From positions 1 through 64,000 of the forward strand of contig JAURKC010000025.1 in NCBI GenBank assembly GCA_030831945.1: a stretch of DNA of 64,000 nucleotides, written 5' to 3'. The position numbers and the translations under genes were made by a program. Source of the stretch: Ferruginibacter sp. GTDB taxonomy: Bacteria; Bacteroidota; Bacteroidia; Chitinophagales; Chitinophagaceae. Of the stretch, positions 21,401 to 27,655 are shown one piece after another; the first letter of the stretch is position 1; each line of letters opens with the position of its first letter. Below the pieces are notes generated by a model. The model was given only the letters and a program-made list of their open reading frames with translations, made no database searches and was not told where the DNA came from.

Positions 21401-23099
21401 GATTAATGGTGATCTTTCCAGAGAAATTACTATTCATATCATATCCATTAGGACTAGTAACCCTGACGTAATAATATTTTTCTCCTGCAGTTACAGTGGG
21501 TGGTAAATAAGTTCTTTGGGTAGCGCCGCTAATTAATGTGGCGCCATCCGAAGTATTGGTGGTATTGTAATACCATTGATACGTTAAATTAGATCCTGTA
21601 GCGGTAACACTTAGTATGATAGCAGTAGAGTTTAAACAATATTGTTTATTAGTAGTACTAGGCTGATTATTAATTGACCCAAGCCCTTCTACTTTAATGC
21701 TTAAGGTAGCAGTACCAGAACCTGCACTGTTTGTAGCAGTTACTGTATAAATTGTGGCATCTGAAAGTGCTGTAGGAGTTCCACTAATATTACCAGTAGT
21801 GGAAGAAAAGGTAAGCCCCGCTGGCAAAGAAGGTTCAATATTAAAATTAGTTACCTGCCCACCACTAAAAGTTGGAGCAAGTGGCGTAATAGTATAATTG
21901 ATAGTATAAATATTAGGCGAAGTATAACTTAAATTATAAGGCGCCGTTTCTCTAACCGTTATAGAAAAATTTGCTGCTGTAGAGCCTCCTGTATTGGTAG
22001 CCGTTACTGTATATTCTGTAATTGGATAAGCAACAGTAGGTGTACCACTGATTACACCCGTACTGGTATTAAAACTTAGACCAGCTGATAAAGCAGGTGA
22101 AATACTATAACTTACTATAGCTCCTCCAATAGAGGTTGGATTTAGATTTCCAATAGTAACTGTGTTATAAAAAATATTAGGAGTAGTATAAGACAGTGAA
22201 TTGGGAGCAACATCATTTACAGTGATGTCTAGATTAGTCGTATCAGAGCCACCAGTATTGGTAGCTATTACAGAATAATTGGTTGTAGCAATTAAACCAG
22301 ATGGTGTACCACTGATTACTCCAGTGCTGGTATTGAAACTAAGGCCAGCTGGTAAAGCAGTAAGAATTCTATACGAAACTACCAAGCCACCCGTATTGGT
22401 TGGGCTCAGACTACTAATAGCAGTTCCTTTCGTAAATACATTGGGCGTATTATAACTTATATCGGGTATTAATTCTCTCACAGTAATTCTTACAGTAGCT
22501 AGTGTATAGCCACCTGTATTGGCAGCTATAACAGTATAGTCGGTTGCACTTGATAGTACAGTGGGTGTACCACTTATTACTCCAGTTGCATCAATACTTA
22601 AACCTGCTGGCAAACTAGGCTCCGTTCTATAACTCGTTACTACTCCTCCATCTCCAGTTAGAGTGGGTGATAAACTTGTAATTGCGAAATTTCTTGTAAA
22701 AATATTCGGAGTATTATATTGCAAAGTAGCAGCAGGTGCCTTGTCATTTACCGTGATAACCAATTTAGCGGTAAGCGATGAAGATCCACCGCCAGACCCT
22801 ACAATTGTATAAGTAATTGCACCAGTTATGTCAGCAGGAGTACCTGTAATATTACCAGTACTGGTGTTAAAACTTAAGCCTGCTGACAGGGCAGGAGAAA
22901 TAGAATAAGATGTAAATGCAGGGCCAATAGGTTTGAGCGTGTCAGTTGCTACCCCTTTGGTTAGAAATCTTGGTGATAAATAACTAAAACCTAAATCAGG
23001 GTCAATACCTGGATCAATTTGAGCTTTAGCTACAAAGGGTACTATTGTAGCTAGAACAACAATACAAACCAGTCTAAGAAAATTATATTTTTTGACCAT
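3447..23099 (-). CDS. Giant T9SS type B-sorted multi-Ig/NHL adhesin (SprB-like)
   Basis: The frame opens at 23141, but the ATG at 23099-23097 is the better start because a signal peptide follows it directly (KKYNFLRLVCIVVLATIVPF, cleavage after VAKAQ). This gives about 6,550 residues. In order (approximate residues): putative-Ig repeats with GLSFNTSTG.ISGTP (40-470); Ig-like domains with QWY; a concanavalin/arabinofuranosidase-like module (670-950); four tandem ~700-residue units of Ig-like domains plus an NHL-type propeller (1006-3809); a LamG-like domain starting ALNFDGVDDYV (4160-4400); many Ig/PKD-like domains; GGVWSSSN BIG-type repeats (5750-6290); a DUF11-like domain (6300-6445); and a CHU_C/type B sorting domain with FSPNGDGVND and YNRWG (6456-6550). 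It is probably a surface adhesin for gliding, attachment or glycan binding. SprF lies directly downstream. Confidence 0.93.
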   Translation of the reverse strand: MVKKYNFLRLVCIVVLATIVPFVAKAQIDPGIDPDLGFSYLSPRFLTKGVATDTLKPIGPAFTSYSISPALSAGLSFNTSTGNITGTPADITGAITYTIVGSGGGSSSLTAKLVITVNDKAPAATLQYNTPNIFTRNFAITSLSPTLTGDGGVVTSYRTEPSLPAGLSIDATGVISGTPTVLSSATDYTVIAANTGGYTLATVRITVRELIPDISYNTPNVFTKGTAISSLSPTNTGGLVVSYRILTALPAGLSFNTSTGVISGTPSGLIATTNYSVIATNTGGSDTTNLDITVNDVAPNSLSYTTPNIFYNTVTIGNLNPTSIGGAIVSYSISPALSAGLSFNTSTGVISGTPTVAYPITEYTVTATNTGGSTAANFSITVRETAPYNLSYTSPNIYTINYTITPLAPTFSGGQVTNFNIEPSLPAGLTFSSTTGNISGTPTALSDATIYTVTATNSAGSGTATLSIKVEGLGSINNQPSTTNKQYCLNSTAIILSVTATGSNLTYQWYYNTTNTSDGATLISGATQRTYLPPTVTAGEKYYYVRVTSPNGYDMNSNFSGKITINPLPIVSVSIGNSAICVNGTSTLNNTTDPNSFALSGWRSMNTGIATVNATSGLVTGISGGTTKILFTVTDAKECQNSDTTLFTVSPLPSMSGISGNTPICRGDSANYFSYEGVLNKSVFSGIPQGASYSLRTINSYYFLSPAIKVRRTSDNATRDIGFTSNGDLDTAALKSFVGALGTGYIDTWYDQSGQIRNLTQTNFTRQPRIINSGIIYRKNAQPTLYYDTDDGLGFTGPEYLTATPFSINLVAGSNSANTGSRRAINGSAGRNWLIGPFGNKDTWYNGGFSFQNASPWPTTSVEIFTAIQPAVATSNAYYRNGENKLLSSYLNNGVIGSVNTGAAGFNTEFLDGFISEITAFRKDLSANQRLTLEASQSAYYNPSYYSNIPPIGRWSSSNSAVASVDSITGKVKAITGGTAQITYTLTNPVTGCNNSISKTVTVNDPITISTQPSTVGETVCKNSSATALTVVATSPNSITGYQWFKNTTNSTVGGTAIGGATSSSYTPVTSAAGTTYYYVRISELTDCNKLSEVSGAIVVRELPTTLTVTSPQNLCSAAYPNPIISDLNAGSTVTESNTVKWYTASTGGTALLGTQTLSSTTYYVAQTDGTCESVRSPVVVNLVTTPAAPTASSAQSFCSANNATVANLTSTAVGTNTIKWYSSASLGSSILSGTVSLTTATTYYTTQTNSSGCESSSAPVTVTINPTPSAPTASTQNLCASTIPTVGNLVANLGEGNTAKWYTVAVAGSALSNTTTIVNSGVYYVAQLSAANCESARIPVNVIAGPTSPLMSANTCVGNTIAATLVDRNATALNWYKNGSLFSTINTFTDTMQNVSTTLSNAQNLFIDSTGNVYVISNHSILLFTPGSSTGVVVAGISGSAGSGLNQLSNPTGVYVDNSKNIYVADPSNSRVIKFPAGSGSGTNGIVVAQSGGSNPAPAPHSVFVDNLGRIYTGTNYGSAQVFRYPANSTASTPGTQVAKNSGTGAAVFGLYVAPNYDIYFSSYQEQVVYKTANESASTTGTVVAGTLGAPGTGLTNLNYPRGIFVDNSNNLFVADLSNNRVMKFPAGSSTTTPGTVATSFTSPFGVSIDASTGNIFTAGGANLRKTTKASRFIPNEGGTYTVTYTNGTCATPVSASITVTDPITITTQPSTAGQTVCKNSTATSLTVAATVSGTTINGYQWYSNTTNSTVGGTAISSATSSSYTPTTSVAGTTYYYAKIITASGCSKLSSVSGAIVVKDLPTTLTVTSPQTICSAVVANPIITDLSAGSTVTESNTVRWYTALTGGTALSGTQTLSTTTYYVAQFDGTCESVRSAVVVNIVTTPAAPTASSAQSFCSANNATVANLSATAVGTNTIKWYSSASLGSSLLSGTVSLTTGTTYYTTQTTSTGCQSGSASVTVTINPTPSAPTASTQNLCASTIPTVGNLVANVEAGNTAKWYTVAIAGSALSNTTTIVNSGVYYVAQLSAANCESGRTAVNVIAGPTTPLMSAGVCVGNTIAATLVDRNATTLSWYKNGSLLSNVNTFTDTTQNVSTTLSAAQNLFIDSTGNVYVANAGNHTITMFAPGSSIGVVVAGISGSAGNGLNQLNNPQAVYVDSARNIFVADINNTRVIKFPAGSSSGTNGIVVVQTGSLNPGNTAIAPFSVFVDKIGRIYTGTNSGKAQVYRYPANSSATTAGTSVAISGGTIGAAAYGLYVTSSFDIYFSAYQEHAVYKTANGSASTTGTVVAGTANVTGTALRNLWNPRGIYVDNSNNLYVADLSNHRVISFPAGSTTTTLGTVATSFTSPFGVSIDPTTGNIFTVGGANLRKTTKASRLIPNEGGSYTVTYTNGTCATPVSASITVTDPITINTQPSTVGQTVCKNSIATSLTVSATVSGTTINGYQWYSNTSNSTVGGTAISSATSSSYTPATTAAGTTYYYAKISTASGCSKLSAVSGAILVNEIPTALTVTSPQTFCSAAIASPTINNLTNGTPTGTNSITWYTASTGGTALLGSQTLTTTTYYMAQTDGTCESARSAVVVNVVTTPAAPTASSAQSFCSANNATVANLSATAIGTNTIKWYSSASLGSSLLSGTVSLRTGTTYYTTQTTSTGCESGSASVTVTINPTPSAPTASTQNLCASTIPTVGNLVANVEAGNTAKWYTVAIAGSALSNTTAIVNSGVYYVAQLSAANCESGRILVNVIAGPTTPLMSAGVCVGNTITASLVDRNASSLSWYRNGSLLSNVNTFSDTLSNVANIPGGYQNLFIDSTGNVYVATTSDNHSILMYAPGSSTGVIVAGGNGAGSALNQFNKPQGVYVDNARNIYVADYLNNRVMKFPAGSTSLTNGVVVASITAPYSVFVDKNGSIYAGTNNGNARVFRYPANSTSTTVGTQVAQNSGANAAVAGVYVTPSLDIYFSSYQEHVVYKTPAGSTANATVVAGTINSAGNSSTKLSIPLGIFVDSTNNLFVADFNNNRIMRFPAGSTTTTPGTVLTTLAAKSYGISIDPSTGNYFTLTSTNLQKLTKAAKLIPNEGGNYTVTYTNGTCATPVSASITVTDPITINTQPSTLGQSLCRNTIATSLTVSATVSGTTINGYEWYSNTTNSTQGGTIISGATSSSYTPTTTAVGTTYYYAKIKTASGCSKLSAVSGAIVVSTQPVTLIPTATQTFCSALSASPTIADLNFGTKAAVTNTISWYAAATGGTALLGSNTLTSTTYYVTQSDGACESVRAAVVVNVISSPAAPTASSAQSFCSVNNNTVASLTATAAGSNTLKWYSSSSLSSSVLSSTVSLTTATTYYVTQTTSTGCESGSASVTVTINPTPSAPTAATQSFCSENNPTISNLVATGNVGSTFLWYAAATGGASISSSSSVSSGIYYVSQVSASNCESARTPVNIISGPSNPALSSATSCVGVTLVANLIDANIDSFTWYDGSTSISSLTNSDLRDSSLTLISSVAGLSSIFVDANGNTYFRRSSDNTIVKTAPGSSSPIIVANASATGVSTFGSPDGIFVDASSNLYVADNTNRRVLKFTPNNTTGTVIATTINNPTAIYVDNSGYLYVADAISGKVFGYPAGSTSTTVGTLVADLRTVATAATYPSGNNLSIYGLSVVNNTLYISCSQLHAVFKFPLNVSNPVTAVTAIAGSVYSLGADLAKMNSPMGIYVDSVKGIFVADKSNNRIVKYPLTATAGSAGTIQGGSTFINPIGVAKDPTTGNILVTDNGNNRIQKLYKVAYYTATEAGNYKVKYSNGTCNSGFSNSISITDPFTISSQPSTTKQSLCIGSTATTLTIAASSSIGSVTYKWFSNSKNSTTGGTEISGQTTSSYTPATSTSDSTFYYVKITSGSCSRFSAVSGAIVVTVKPSTLTASNQIFCSANNPAPRIANLSVSGVTGSNSLKWYTVSSAGTAVDTANYLLVNNTSYYVSQFDGTCESNRTAILVNLGTTPAAPTVAASQGFCYNPSSIPTVASLTASAAPGNTVKWYLSSLGGTALASSTPLVNGTTYYASQTLSSTSSCESSLSTGLTVTIYASSANITPTMVINNPSAACTPGVVDLTTSEVTAGSTSGLTFTYFTNIGATNVLSIPTAVGLAGTYYIKGTTVGGCASAVAPVTVTISPIPDLTKTALNFDGVDDYVKMSSKIVDLNRADFTVETWLRTTASASTRSTQGIFNQRNDDAIWNSGERLFYLDGGYPRLVGNGCSWINSNNTARVDDGNWHHIAWVWDYTGNGTDGVGNAKIYIDGVDRSGVSNYQANSQPPSDATFRFGQINNSETNNPFIGSLDNVRIWQTARTADQIATYKDSISTGSETGLLAYYDFNQGIPAGTNSSVTSLIDRTTAGTFTGTLNNFALSGASSNWVESPIVGENKLTSVTESVCLGSTGTNISIVISGSSLTPQWYKNSSNTTVGGTLITGATNTSYAPQETVAGTYYYYLKASNASGCSVTSNVSNPITFLPAPSATITSSATLGFDCTSSSITLESSTGVVSPTYQWQVSTNSGSTWSNVSSNGTSANYSATAAGQYRVVITKNGCSTNSNVTTVLAAPSSSASSTAICQGGSSTFTVDATGYTSPTYQWQVSTNSGGSWSNVASNGTSQNYSASSAGQYRVIVTGTNLTGTTCPITLTVNALPAVTMVNSAVSICSGQTGTLSSTTSESSISYQWKKAGVNIAGATSSSYSSTEAGTYTLVAKNSNGCETTLTSTISIISANTISLSSIAGTNTQTVCNGDTIKNITYTTSGATGASFTGLPSGVSGAWLNNVVTISGTPANEGIFNYTINLTGGCATVTATGTIRVNAINTITLNSSASTISQTICVNTPITFITYQTTGATGATVTGLPTGVTANWLNNLVTISGTPSVSGSFKYIVTLTGGCSVIKDSGTIVSSANQTVSLSSELSTTRQSLCVNGPIADITYSTTGATGASFSGLPAGVTGTWSNSTITISGTPSVTGSFAYTVTLTGGCSTASSSGTFTVTKANTISLQSAINSDTISICAKLSISNIVYRTTGATGATFNGLPEGVTGEWKDSVITISGSPANEGEYFYEVVLTGGCAGISAKGKITVIRIPGDPVSSVTQPTCSVATGSIDFSSLGTGYQYSVDQINFQTTTLFSSLVAGTYNIVVKNAGGCLSNASAVIIRSQPLTPSVPIITSSPSATVCEGTAVNLTASNADSYQWYNNNVIIAGATSKEYITSLSGNFKVTIVNTSGCSATSTSTVVTVNSIPTASILEGSTLAFNDCINTSLTLTAISNAGSPTYQWFKNGIEMSGEVASVLKVEEEGQYSVKVTSLGCTNYSAQSKVLSVPSLTNTGNSTICDGKKVVLNVSPLGFDTPTYQWKVKPLGETTYQNVSSSGNTSSYEALVSGDYLVTVVDRFSNSSNSCPLAITVNSLPTVSVEVSPSSTICAGIVDTLSAIATSGSSTMISSYQWKTSGVNIESQTASIFTTPTSGNYSVLVTDDNGCQRTSATSVIAVNPLPTLQITNPPTVCSPAVVNLTANNVTAGSTGSLTYSYYKDSLGTIVLSNPSTVSIAGTYYIKGITAGGCSSVIKPVEVTITNPLLVITNPEPVCAPFTIDLRNTRITAGSSDGLTFTYFTDSAATNSLNYFTSLSAGRGTYYIKGTNSNGCISIRPIVVSVVDLPTLVITNPAPVCKPAVVDITSASVLAGSSTGTALRYFRDNTLLDTLRTPNAISSSGTYYIQSTNSTGCVSLGSVNVSILEQPTVAAITGTTALCAGSTTVLSNSVAGGVWSSSNVAVATVNSSGLVTGIAGGTVTITYTVSNGYCAVAANALVTVNALPALTAITGSSILCAGTTTALSNSVAGGVWSSSNLSVATVNSLGMVTGIAGGTATISYTVSNTYCTNTTTTVVTVNALSALTAITGNTTVEVGLTTTLSNANSGGVWSSSNSSLAPIDAIGVVTGIAAGNVTISYTVTNSSGCISSVSTNVTINPSAINPKITGSSTVCVGSTSTLINSIDGGVWSSSNSSIATINSSGVVTGISAGTTIISYTITRGSSTSVATFTVVVTAMIPVPVVSNTTPFCIGSNTEFSTNVSGGVWSVGDTNIVKINSLGIVKAIAAGTSEIIYTIPNNIFCYSSARVSITINPLPTVLINQPAAVCSPAVVDLTTDSITARSSAGLNFSYWKNSAATQVVASPGVINTSGTYYVKGTNPTTGCFVIQPVNVTIQSSSILPNITGATEICAGTSAALANATAGGVWSNSNTRLATISSAGVVTGLFVGIDTISYAVTSASGCINKTISILKIKNCLPPLEIVEKISKPVIQGDGTYNVTISIYVKNPSAFNFDSVQLSNDLKKTFISPTTFKLKSLNAFGSLVANSSFDGNANKDLLTYKSKVMANQRDSVVLVVNFSANGFVGNLFNQTDLNALSPYGWVTNTSSNLDELTGSISLAPSKFVIEEIEIFVPDAFSPNGDGVNDRFQIGRPSNTKVSLSVYNRWGVMVYTNDNYANEWDGYGVGSFLGKKLLEGTYFYNVTIRYSNPALNKKLAGYITLKR
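11672..20081 (-). repeat. Four tandem ~2.1-kb modules inside the adhesin gene
   Basis: The anchor encoding TVTDPITI recurs at about 20081, 17987, 15872, 13790 and 11672. The spacings are 2094, 2115, 2082 and 2118 bp, all multiples of three. Each unit encodes an Ig-like domain with Y(Q/E)WYSN, three or four ~80-residue Cys-containing domains (FCSA...IKWYSS..., NLCAS...AKWYT...), and then an NHL-type propeller (NLFIDSTGNVYV, GVYVDN..NIYVAD, RVIKFPAGS). The three units nearest the N-terminus are close to identical over long stretches. The fourth, nearest 11.7 kb, is clearly diverged. Confidence 0.9.
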
Positions 23100-23185
23100 G
23101 ATATCTTCTAAATAAATAAAAAAACTTTGTTCAATATTCATCCATCAACCTATCTCAATTAGCGTTGTAGATAAAATAATTATTA

Positions 23186-25858
23186 TTAAAAAACGCGATT
23201 CTTATTTTTAAATAACTGAGCCTTAAAGCCACTATTGCTATAATCTTTTAAGAAAGCAGTGCTCTTATTTTGTGAAATTTGAAGAGAAAATCTATTGTCA
23301 CCCTTAGATTCGTTTTGACTATTGACTGAAAAACTATATTTACTTTTTTTCGTTAAGTCAATGACTCTATGTTCAAAATTATCATTGAGGTAAACGGTAG
23401 TGCCCTCAGGTAAATTATTATTATTCACTAAAAGATTGTAAGTACCATTTTCTGCAGTAATACCCAATGGAATCCTAGTATTTAAATTGCTTCTTGTATC
23501 CACCGCCAAATGAGTTTTATCTTCGGCGATTGTATAAATATTTATACCCGTATTATTTATTTTTTCTAAATCATTGAAATCAGTTCCTTTATCAGTTGAA
23601 AGGGGATCAACACTCACAAATAATTTATCTTGAGTAAACCCGGAATCAGTTACCGCCAATTCAAGATGTTGTAGTTGCTTTTCAAAAGATATATAATTAG
23701 AAACAGGTGTTCCCCGAGGACGTAAATCATTGGTAGTAACCTTAAACGTTCCTGCAGGCTGTTTCCATTGAATAACTCCTAAAACAGGGATGGTGGTAAC
23801 CGTATCCGAAAGCAATACTGGACTCCAACCTCCTCTTTTTGTTCTTTTATCTGTATCTGTAGCTCCTTGATCTATTTGATAAACATAGTAGGCTCTTCTA
23901 ACGCCGCCAGTTAATGCCATTGAGGTAATAGGAGCAGCAAAAGGATTGCCTGTTAAATTGAAATTATTTGCATTAGCTGGTGCAGGAATGGTAACCGTAC
24001 TGTTTAAAGGAAGCAAGGTTCCTACACTATAATAATCCATTCCAGAAGGGCCACTAGTATAGGTTTCGCGTGTTGCCTCTTCTTGAGTACCCCTTATAAA
24101 TATGGCATGATTGGTTCTAGAAGCAATATTTGCGTCGGTAAAATTAGTCCAGCTGTTAGTGGAATTATTAAAAACACGCGTATCAAGGGTGGGATTGTTG
24201 GGGTATCTAAAACTAGTATTAATTCGAATGAAATTTATATTGGCATTTTCTTGGATATTTTTTGGGGTAGAAAATGGATTGGCAAAAACTCGCCATCCCC
24301 TTTGAGGAAGGAGCTTTTGTCCTAGATAAACGTAGCTACAATTTACATTCCCTTTACCAATTAAGGATCCTCCGGGCTCAATGGTAATACAGTCCGCATT
24401 AAGGGTTCCACCACTAGCTACTTCTAAAATTCCCCCAGCTTTAATTCTAAGATTACTGAGAGTAATATTACAGGTAATAATTGGCCAAGGGTTGGGTGAA
24501 ACGATTGCAGGGATCAATGCATTCATTGCACCAGTAGGCACTACATTATTGTCCCAGTTTGTATTTTTACAAAAATCATAATCCGAACCTTTCCATCCTC
24601 CTTTAATTGAACCAGCCATCACTCTACCCGAACCAACAGCAGATAAGTAAACACTGTCATTTTTATCAAACGCCAATGCAGTTGATGGAAATAATTGTTG
24701 ACTTGCTGGAAGACCATTTTGAGTATCAAACTGGAATGTGCTACTATTTGAATTAATTAAAGCAACTAGTTTTTTTGAATGCCTATTTATCTTAAGGACT
24801 TTATTACCAGAACACATAAAAAGATCCCCTTCTCCGTCAACAAAAATTTGCATGGTTATCCCCAATTCATAATTAGTTGCAGGAACATTAAATCCGCCCA
24901 TAGGGTTTCCGTAGTTGGACTGCCCACCATTTGGAATTCCGGTGGTTATTGCTTCCCAACCGGCATACAAACTCATTTTTCCTGTAGCCCTAGATACCTT
25001 CCATATTAACTTTTGTGCTGAAGCAAAAAACACATTCATACTGTCGTCTACTGCTACAGCAGTAAACTGTTGCATAAAATTGTTTTGAACTCTTTTGGGA
25101 TTATAAGAATTCGATGGGCTAAGATTTTCTTGAGGAGTGGAGGGTGTAGGTTGCAGGCCATCAAAACCAGCTATTACAGTTAATCTTCCAGTTGACATAG
25201 TTAATTTCCAAAGTCTACTTCCAAAAGGATTGATAGTAGGAACACAACCTGAAGTATGTGAGCTACCCCATTCAGTAATATACAAATCTCCATATTTATC
25301 AACAGCTAATCCAGAGGGTGCACTCACCGATGTATTGGTAGCAATTTCCCCATCACCATCATTACAACCAGAATTGTTCCAATTACCATTGCCGGCTACA
25401 GTAGTAATAATATTGTCACTTAGTCTAATTTTACGGACTCTATTATTCCCATTATCTGCTATATAAAGATTATTATTTTTATCTATAGTAATGTACCAAG
25501 GTTGATTTAAAGTAGCATACTTAGCATCACCACCATCGCCGCCAAATCCAACTATATTATATCTGCCAGCTATCGTTTGAACTTCATTTTTTTTAATATC
25601 AATTCTTCTAATTACACTATGACTTCCGTCACACACAAAAACATATTTACCTGAGGTATCAATAGCAATTGAAATTCCTCCGGATTCAGTTATTCTAGAA
25701 TCTGTAACACGATATGGATCACCAACCAATCCTACCTGATTCAGATTTAATATACCATTATTTACAGAAGGACTAAAAGACCAAATATTTTGTGCTTGGG
25801 TGCATTGCGAACACAGTAATAACAGTACGAAAATTGCAAAAATGCGTGGGTTTTTCAT
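23186..25858 (-). CDS. Secreted NHL-repeat protein, possibly missing its sorting tail
   Basis: An 890-residue protein starting with a signal peptide (cleavage after CTQAQ). Residues ~50-430 contain NHL-type propeller repeats such as YITIDKNNNLYIADNGNNRVRKI and GLAVDKYGDLYITEWG. A beta-solenoid-like stretch follows (NLRIKAGGILEVASGGTLNADCITIEPGGSLIGKG), then a domain common in large Bacteroidota surface proteins (FNLTGNPFAAPI). The protein stops at GFKAQLFKNKNRVF. Homologous architectures usually continue here into a type A sorting domain that opens with a PNP motif, so the C-terminus looks truncated, though I cannot prove this. The stop is 44 bp before the frame of the adhesin gene on the same strand. 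It is likely a surface or secreted protein of unknown ligand. Confidence 0.85.
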   Translation of the reverse strand: MKNPRIFAIFVLLLLCSQCTQAQNIWSFSPSVNNGILNLNQVGLVGDPYRVTDSRITESGGISIAIDTSGKYVFVCDGSHSVIRRIDIKKNEVQTIAGRYNIVGFGGDGGDAKYATLNQPWYITIDKNNNLYIADNGNNRVRKIRLSDNIITTVAGNGNWNNSGCNDGDGEIATNTSVSAPSGLAVDKYGDLYITEWGSSHTSGCVPTINPFGSRLWKLTMSTGRLTVIAGFDGLQPTPSTPQENLSPSNSYNPKRVQNNFMQQFTAVAVDDSMNVFFASAQKLIWKVSRATGKMSLYAGWEAITTGIPNGGQSNYGNPMGGFNVPATNYELGITMQIFVDGEGDLFMCSGNKVLKINRHSKKLVALINSNSSTFQFDTQNGLPASQQLFPSTALAFDKNDSVYLSAVGSGRVMAGSIKGGWKGSDYDFCKNTNWDNNVVPTGAMNALIPAIVSPNPWPIITCNITLSNLRIKAGGILEVASGGTLNADCITIEPGGSLIGKGNVNCSYVYLGQKLLPQRGWRVFANPFSTPKNIQENANINFIRINTSFRYPNNPTLDTRVFNNSTNSWTNFTDANIASRTNHAIFIRGTQEEATRETYTSGPSGMDYYSVGTLLPLNSTVTIPAPANANNFNLTGNPFAAPITSMALTGGVRRAYYVYQIDQGATDTDKRTKRGGWSPVLLSDTVTTIPVLGVIQWKQPAGTFKVTTNDLRPRGTPVSNYISFEKQLQHLELAVTDSGFTQDKLFVSVDPLSTDKGTDFNDLEKINNTGINIYTIAEDKTHLAVDTRSNLNTRIPLGITAENGTYNLLVNNNNLPEGTTVYLNDNFEHRVIDLTKKSKYSFSVNSQNESKGDNRFSLQISQNKSTAFLKDYSNSGFKAQLFKNKNRVF

Positions 25859-26226
25859 TTTACCGAATAATTAAGCAGAAAGTATTTAAGGAACAATAAA
25901 CAGACTCCTACAAAATTCTCCTTTCAGGCTGTAGAACTAGTTATTTACATATACAACTTTGTAAAACGATAAAAATTTTTAATGATTTATTTGAAAAAAA
26001 ATTGAATGCTTTTTCAATCATATTTAAGTTGATTAAAAATTGAAATAGGAAAAAGAAGACTAAATGAGGGGCTCTGAAGAGATTGCTTTTAAGAAAAAAG
26101 CAATGCGGATGGTAGAACATTAAATTAAAAATATGTCTAATTGAATATCTATTCTCAGAAGCAGGGGTAAAGTAAAACTTGAAAGGAAGGAGTATTGATT
26201 TAAATTAAATCATACTATATAATCAC
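25859..26226 (-). other. Intergenic region, no gene seen
   Basis: About 370 bp of AT-rich sequence between the NHL protein and the AraC-type regulator. I see no convincing open frame, RNA gene or exact TAnnTTTG promoter. It must contain the promoter of the surface-protein genes downstream on the minus strand. Confidence 0.5.
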
Positions 26227-27402
26227 CTATTTATCAGTACTAAAATACTCAGTAGGGGTAGTACCTTTTAATTTCTTAAAGGCGTTATTAAATGACACTC
26301 GATTACTAAAGCCTGCTTGTTTAGCCATTGCTTCTAAAGTAATATTTTCCATTTTCTTAGGGTATTCTTCAACAAAATATTGTACCCGATATTGATTAAT
26401 ACAATCTCTAAAGGAAACTTTGAGCCCTTCATTCAGCATATAAGAGCAATGGTGAACAGGCTTACCTATGTCAGATGCCATTTGACTGATATCAAAATCA
26501 GCTCGAAGCCATGGCTTTTTCTCGGACATATATTCATGAATCCCTTGAGAAATGAGATCAAGTTGAGGAAATGATTCATCTTCTTCTTGAGTATTAATAA
26601 GTAATTGATCCGCTACTTTACTCTTCCCAGAAGGCTTTGATAAATTATTGTCTTGTTGATGAAAAGGTTCTACAAATAGATAGCCATATAAAATAACAGG
26701 ATTTTTTATGGTGTACATAATTAATACAAAGAAAATGATATCCCCTATAAACATCATCTGTTTTATTTGCTCAGTAAAACTATGATTGTTAAAGGTCAAT
26801 ATCGTAAATATAGAAGGAATACTAAAAACCATTTGAATGGTCACTAAACTCATTAAGAATATTATCCAATTTCTACTTTTTTTATGCATAGTAGAAAAAG
26901 TACCCTTTCTAGCCTTCAGTAAAACAGCCCATGACAATATAAAATAGAAAACAATAAGACCTAATCTAGGAGGGGTAAATTTATAGGCCGTAAGAAAATC
27001 ATTGACAGATAATCGATAAGATTCAACCCCAAAAGCATAATTAACAAAAACATCCTTAGCTGTAAACAAAGCGAAAATTGTTATGGAAAGGATGGGTATC
27101 AAGTGCCAAGCATCCGATTTTTTTAACTTTTTTTCATCCCCTATAAAAGCTCTTACGTAAAGATAAAATACAGCGGGTGACATAAAATACAGTATTCCAA
27201 CTGGAATAATTAGAAACAAAGGAATAGTCCAAGTTTCCAATATAAAATGTTGAAATAAAATGAATTTTGCAATCTTGGCAATAAAAAATAAGGCTAATAA
27301 TTGATTTAACAGCTTATTCCCCTTTCGAGAAAAGTATAGGTTGATTGAAAAAAACAATACAAACACCTCAATAAAATAGGATAAAGCCTCGGCTAGTTGC
27401 AT
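26227..27402 (-). CDS. AraC-family regulator with N-terminal membrane domain
   Basis: A 391-residue protein from the ATG at 27402; a TTG codon just before it is a less likely start. The N-terminal ~240 residues contain about seven hydrophobic segments, including AEALSYFIEVFVLFFSINLY and LFLIIPVGILYFMSPAVFYLYV. The C-terminal ~100 residues are an AraC-type double helix-turn-helix: FDISQMASDIGKPVHHCSYML for the first, and ITLEAMAKQAGFSNRVSFNNAF followed by the family signature KLKGTTPTEYF for the second. Membrane-bound AraC regulators of this type are common in Bacteroidota, and their signals are mostly unknown. It is a single gene with no obvious operon partner. Its target could be the adjacent surface-protein genes, but nothing in the sequence shows this. 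Confidence 0.88.
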   Translation of the reverse strand: MQLAEALSYFIEVFVLFFSINLYFSRKGNKLLNQLLALFFIAKIAKFILFQHFILETWTIPLFLIIPVGILYFMSPAVFYLYVRAFIGDEKKLKKSDAWHLIPILSITIFALFTAKDVFVNYAFGVESYRLSVNDFLTAYKFTPPRLGLIVFYFILSWAVLLKARKGTFSTMHKKSRNWIIFLMSLVTIQMVFSIPSIFTILTFNNHSFTEQIKQMMFIGDIIFFVLIMYTIKNPVILYGYLFVEPFHQQDNNLSKPSGKSKVADQLLINTQEEDESFPQLDLISQGIHEYMSEKKPWLRADFDISQMASDIGKPVHHCSYMLNEGLKVSFRDCINQYRVQYFVEEYPKKMENITLEAMAKQAGFSNRVSFNNAFKKLKGTTPTEYFSTDK

Positions 27403-27655
27403 CAAGAATATTGAAAATAATACGTAAAATTAGGGGAATTTATGCAAAAAAATCATATGGATTTACATAAATCGTTTCGACTCATTACCTAAAATGGAGG
27501 AATCAGTTACTCTTTAGCCTATTATTTTTAGCTACCCTTGATAGTATCAAATGATCGTATCAATTAAAACTCCATAAGAGATCACTGGTCAAATTTTAAA
27601 TCTAATTTGTTCGATATCAATTAAATTAAGTGAACTAAATGCGAACTATCTTAAT

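Noticed and set aside
23100..23141. Upstream 14-codon extension of the giant adhesin
   Set aside because: It would place charged and polar residues before the signal peptide; the ATG at 23099 gives a normal Sec signal.
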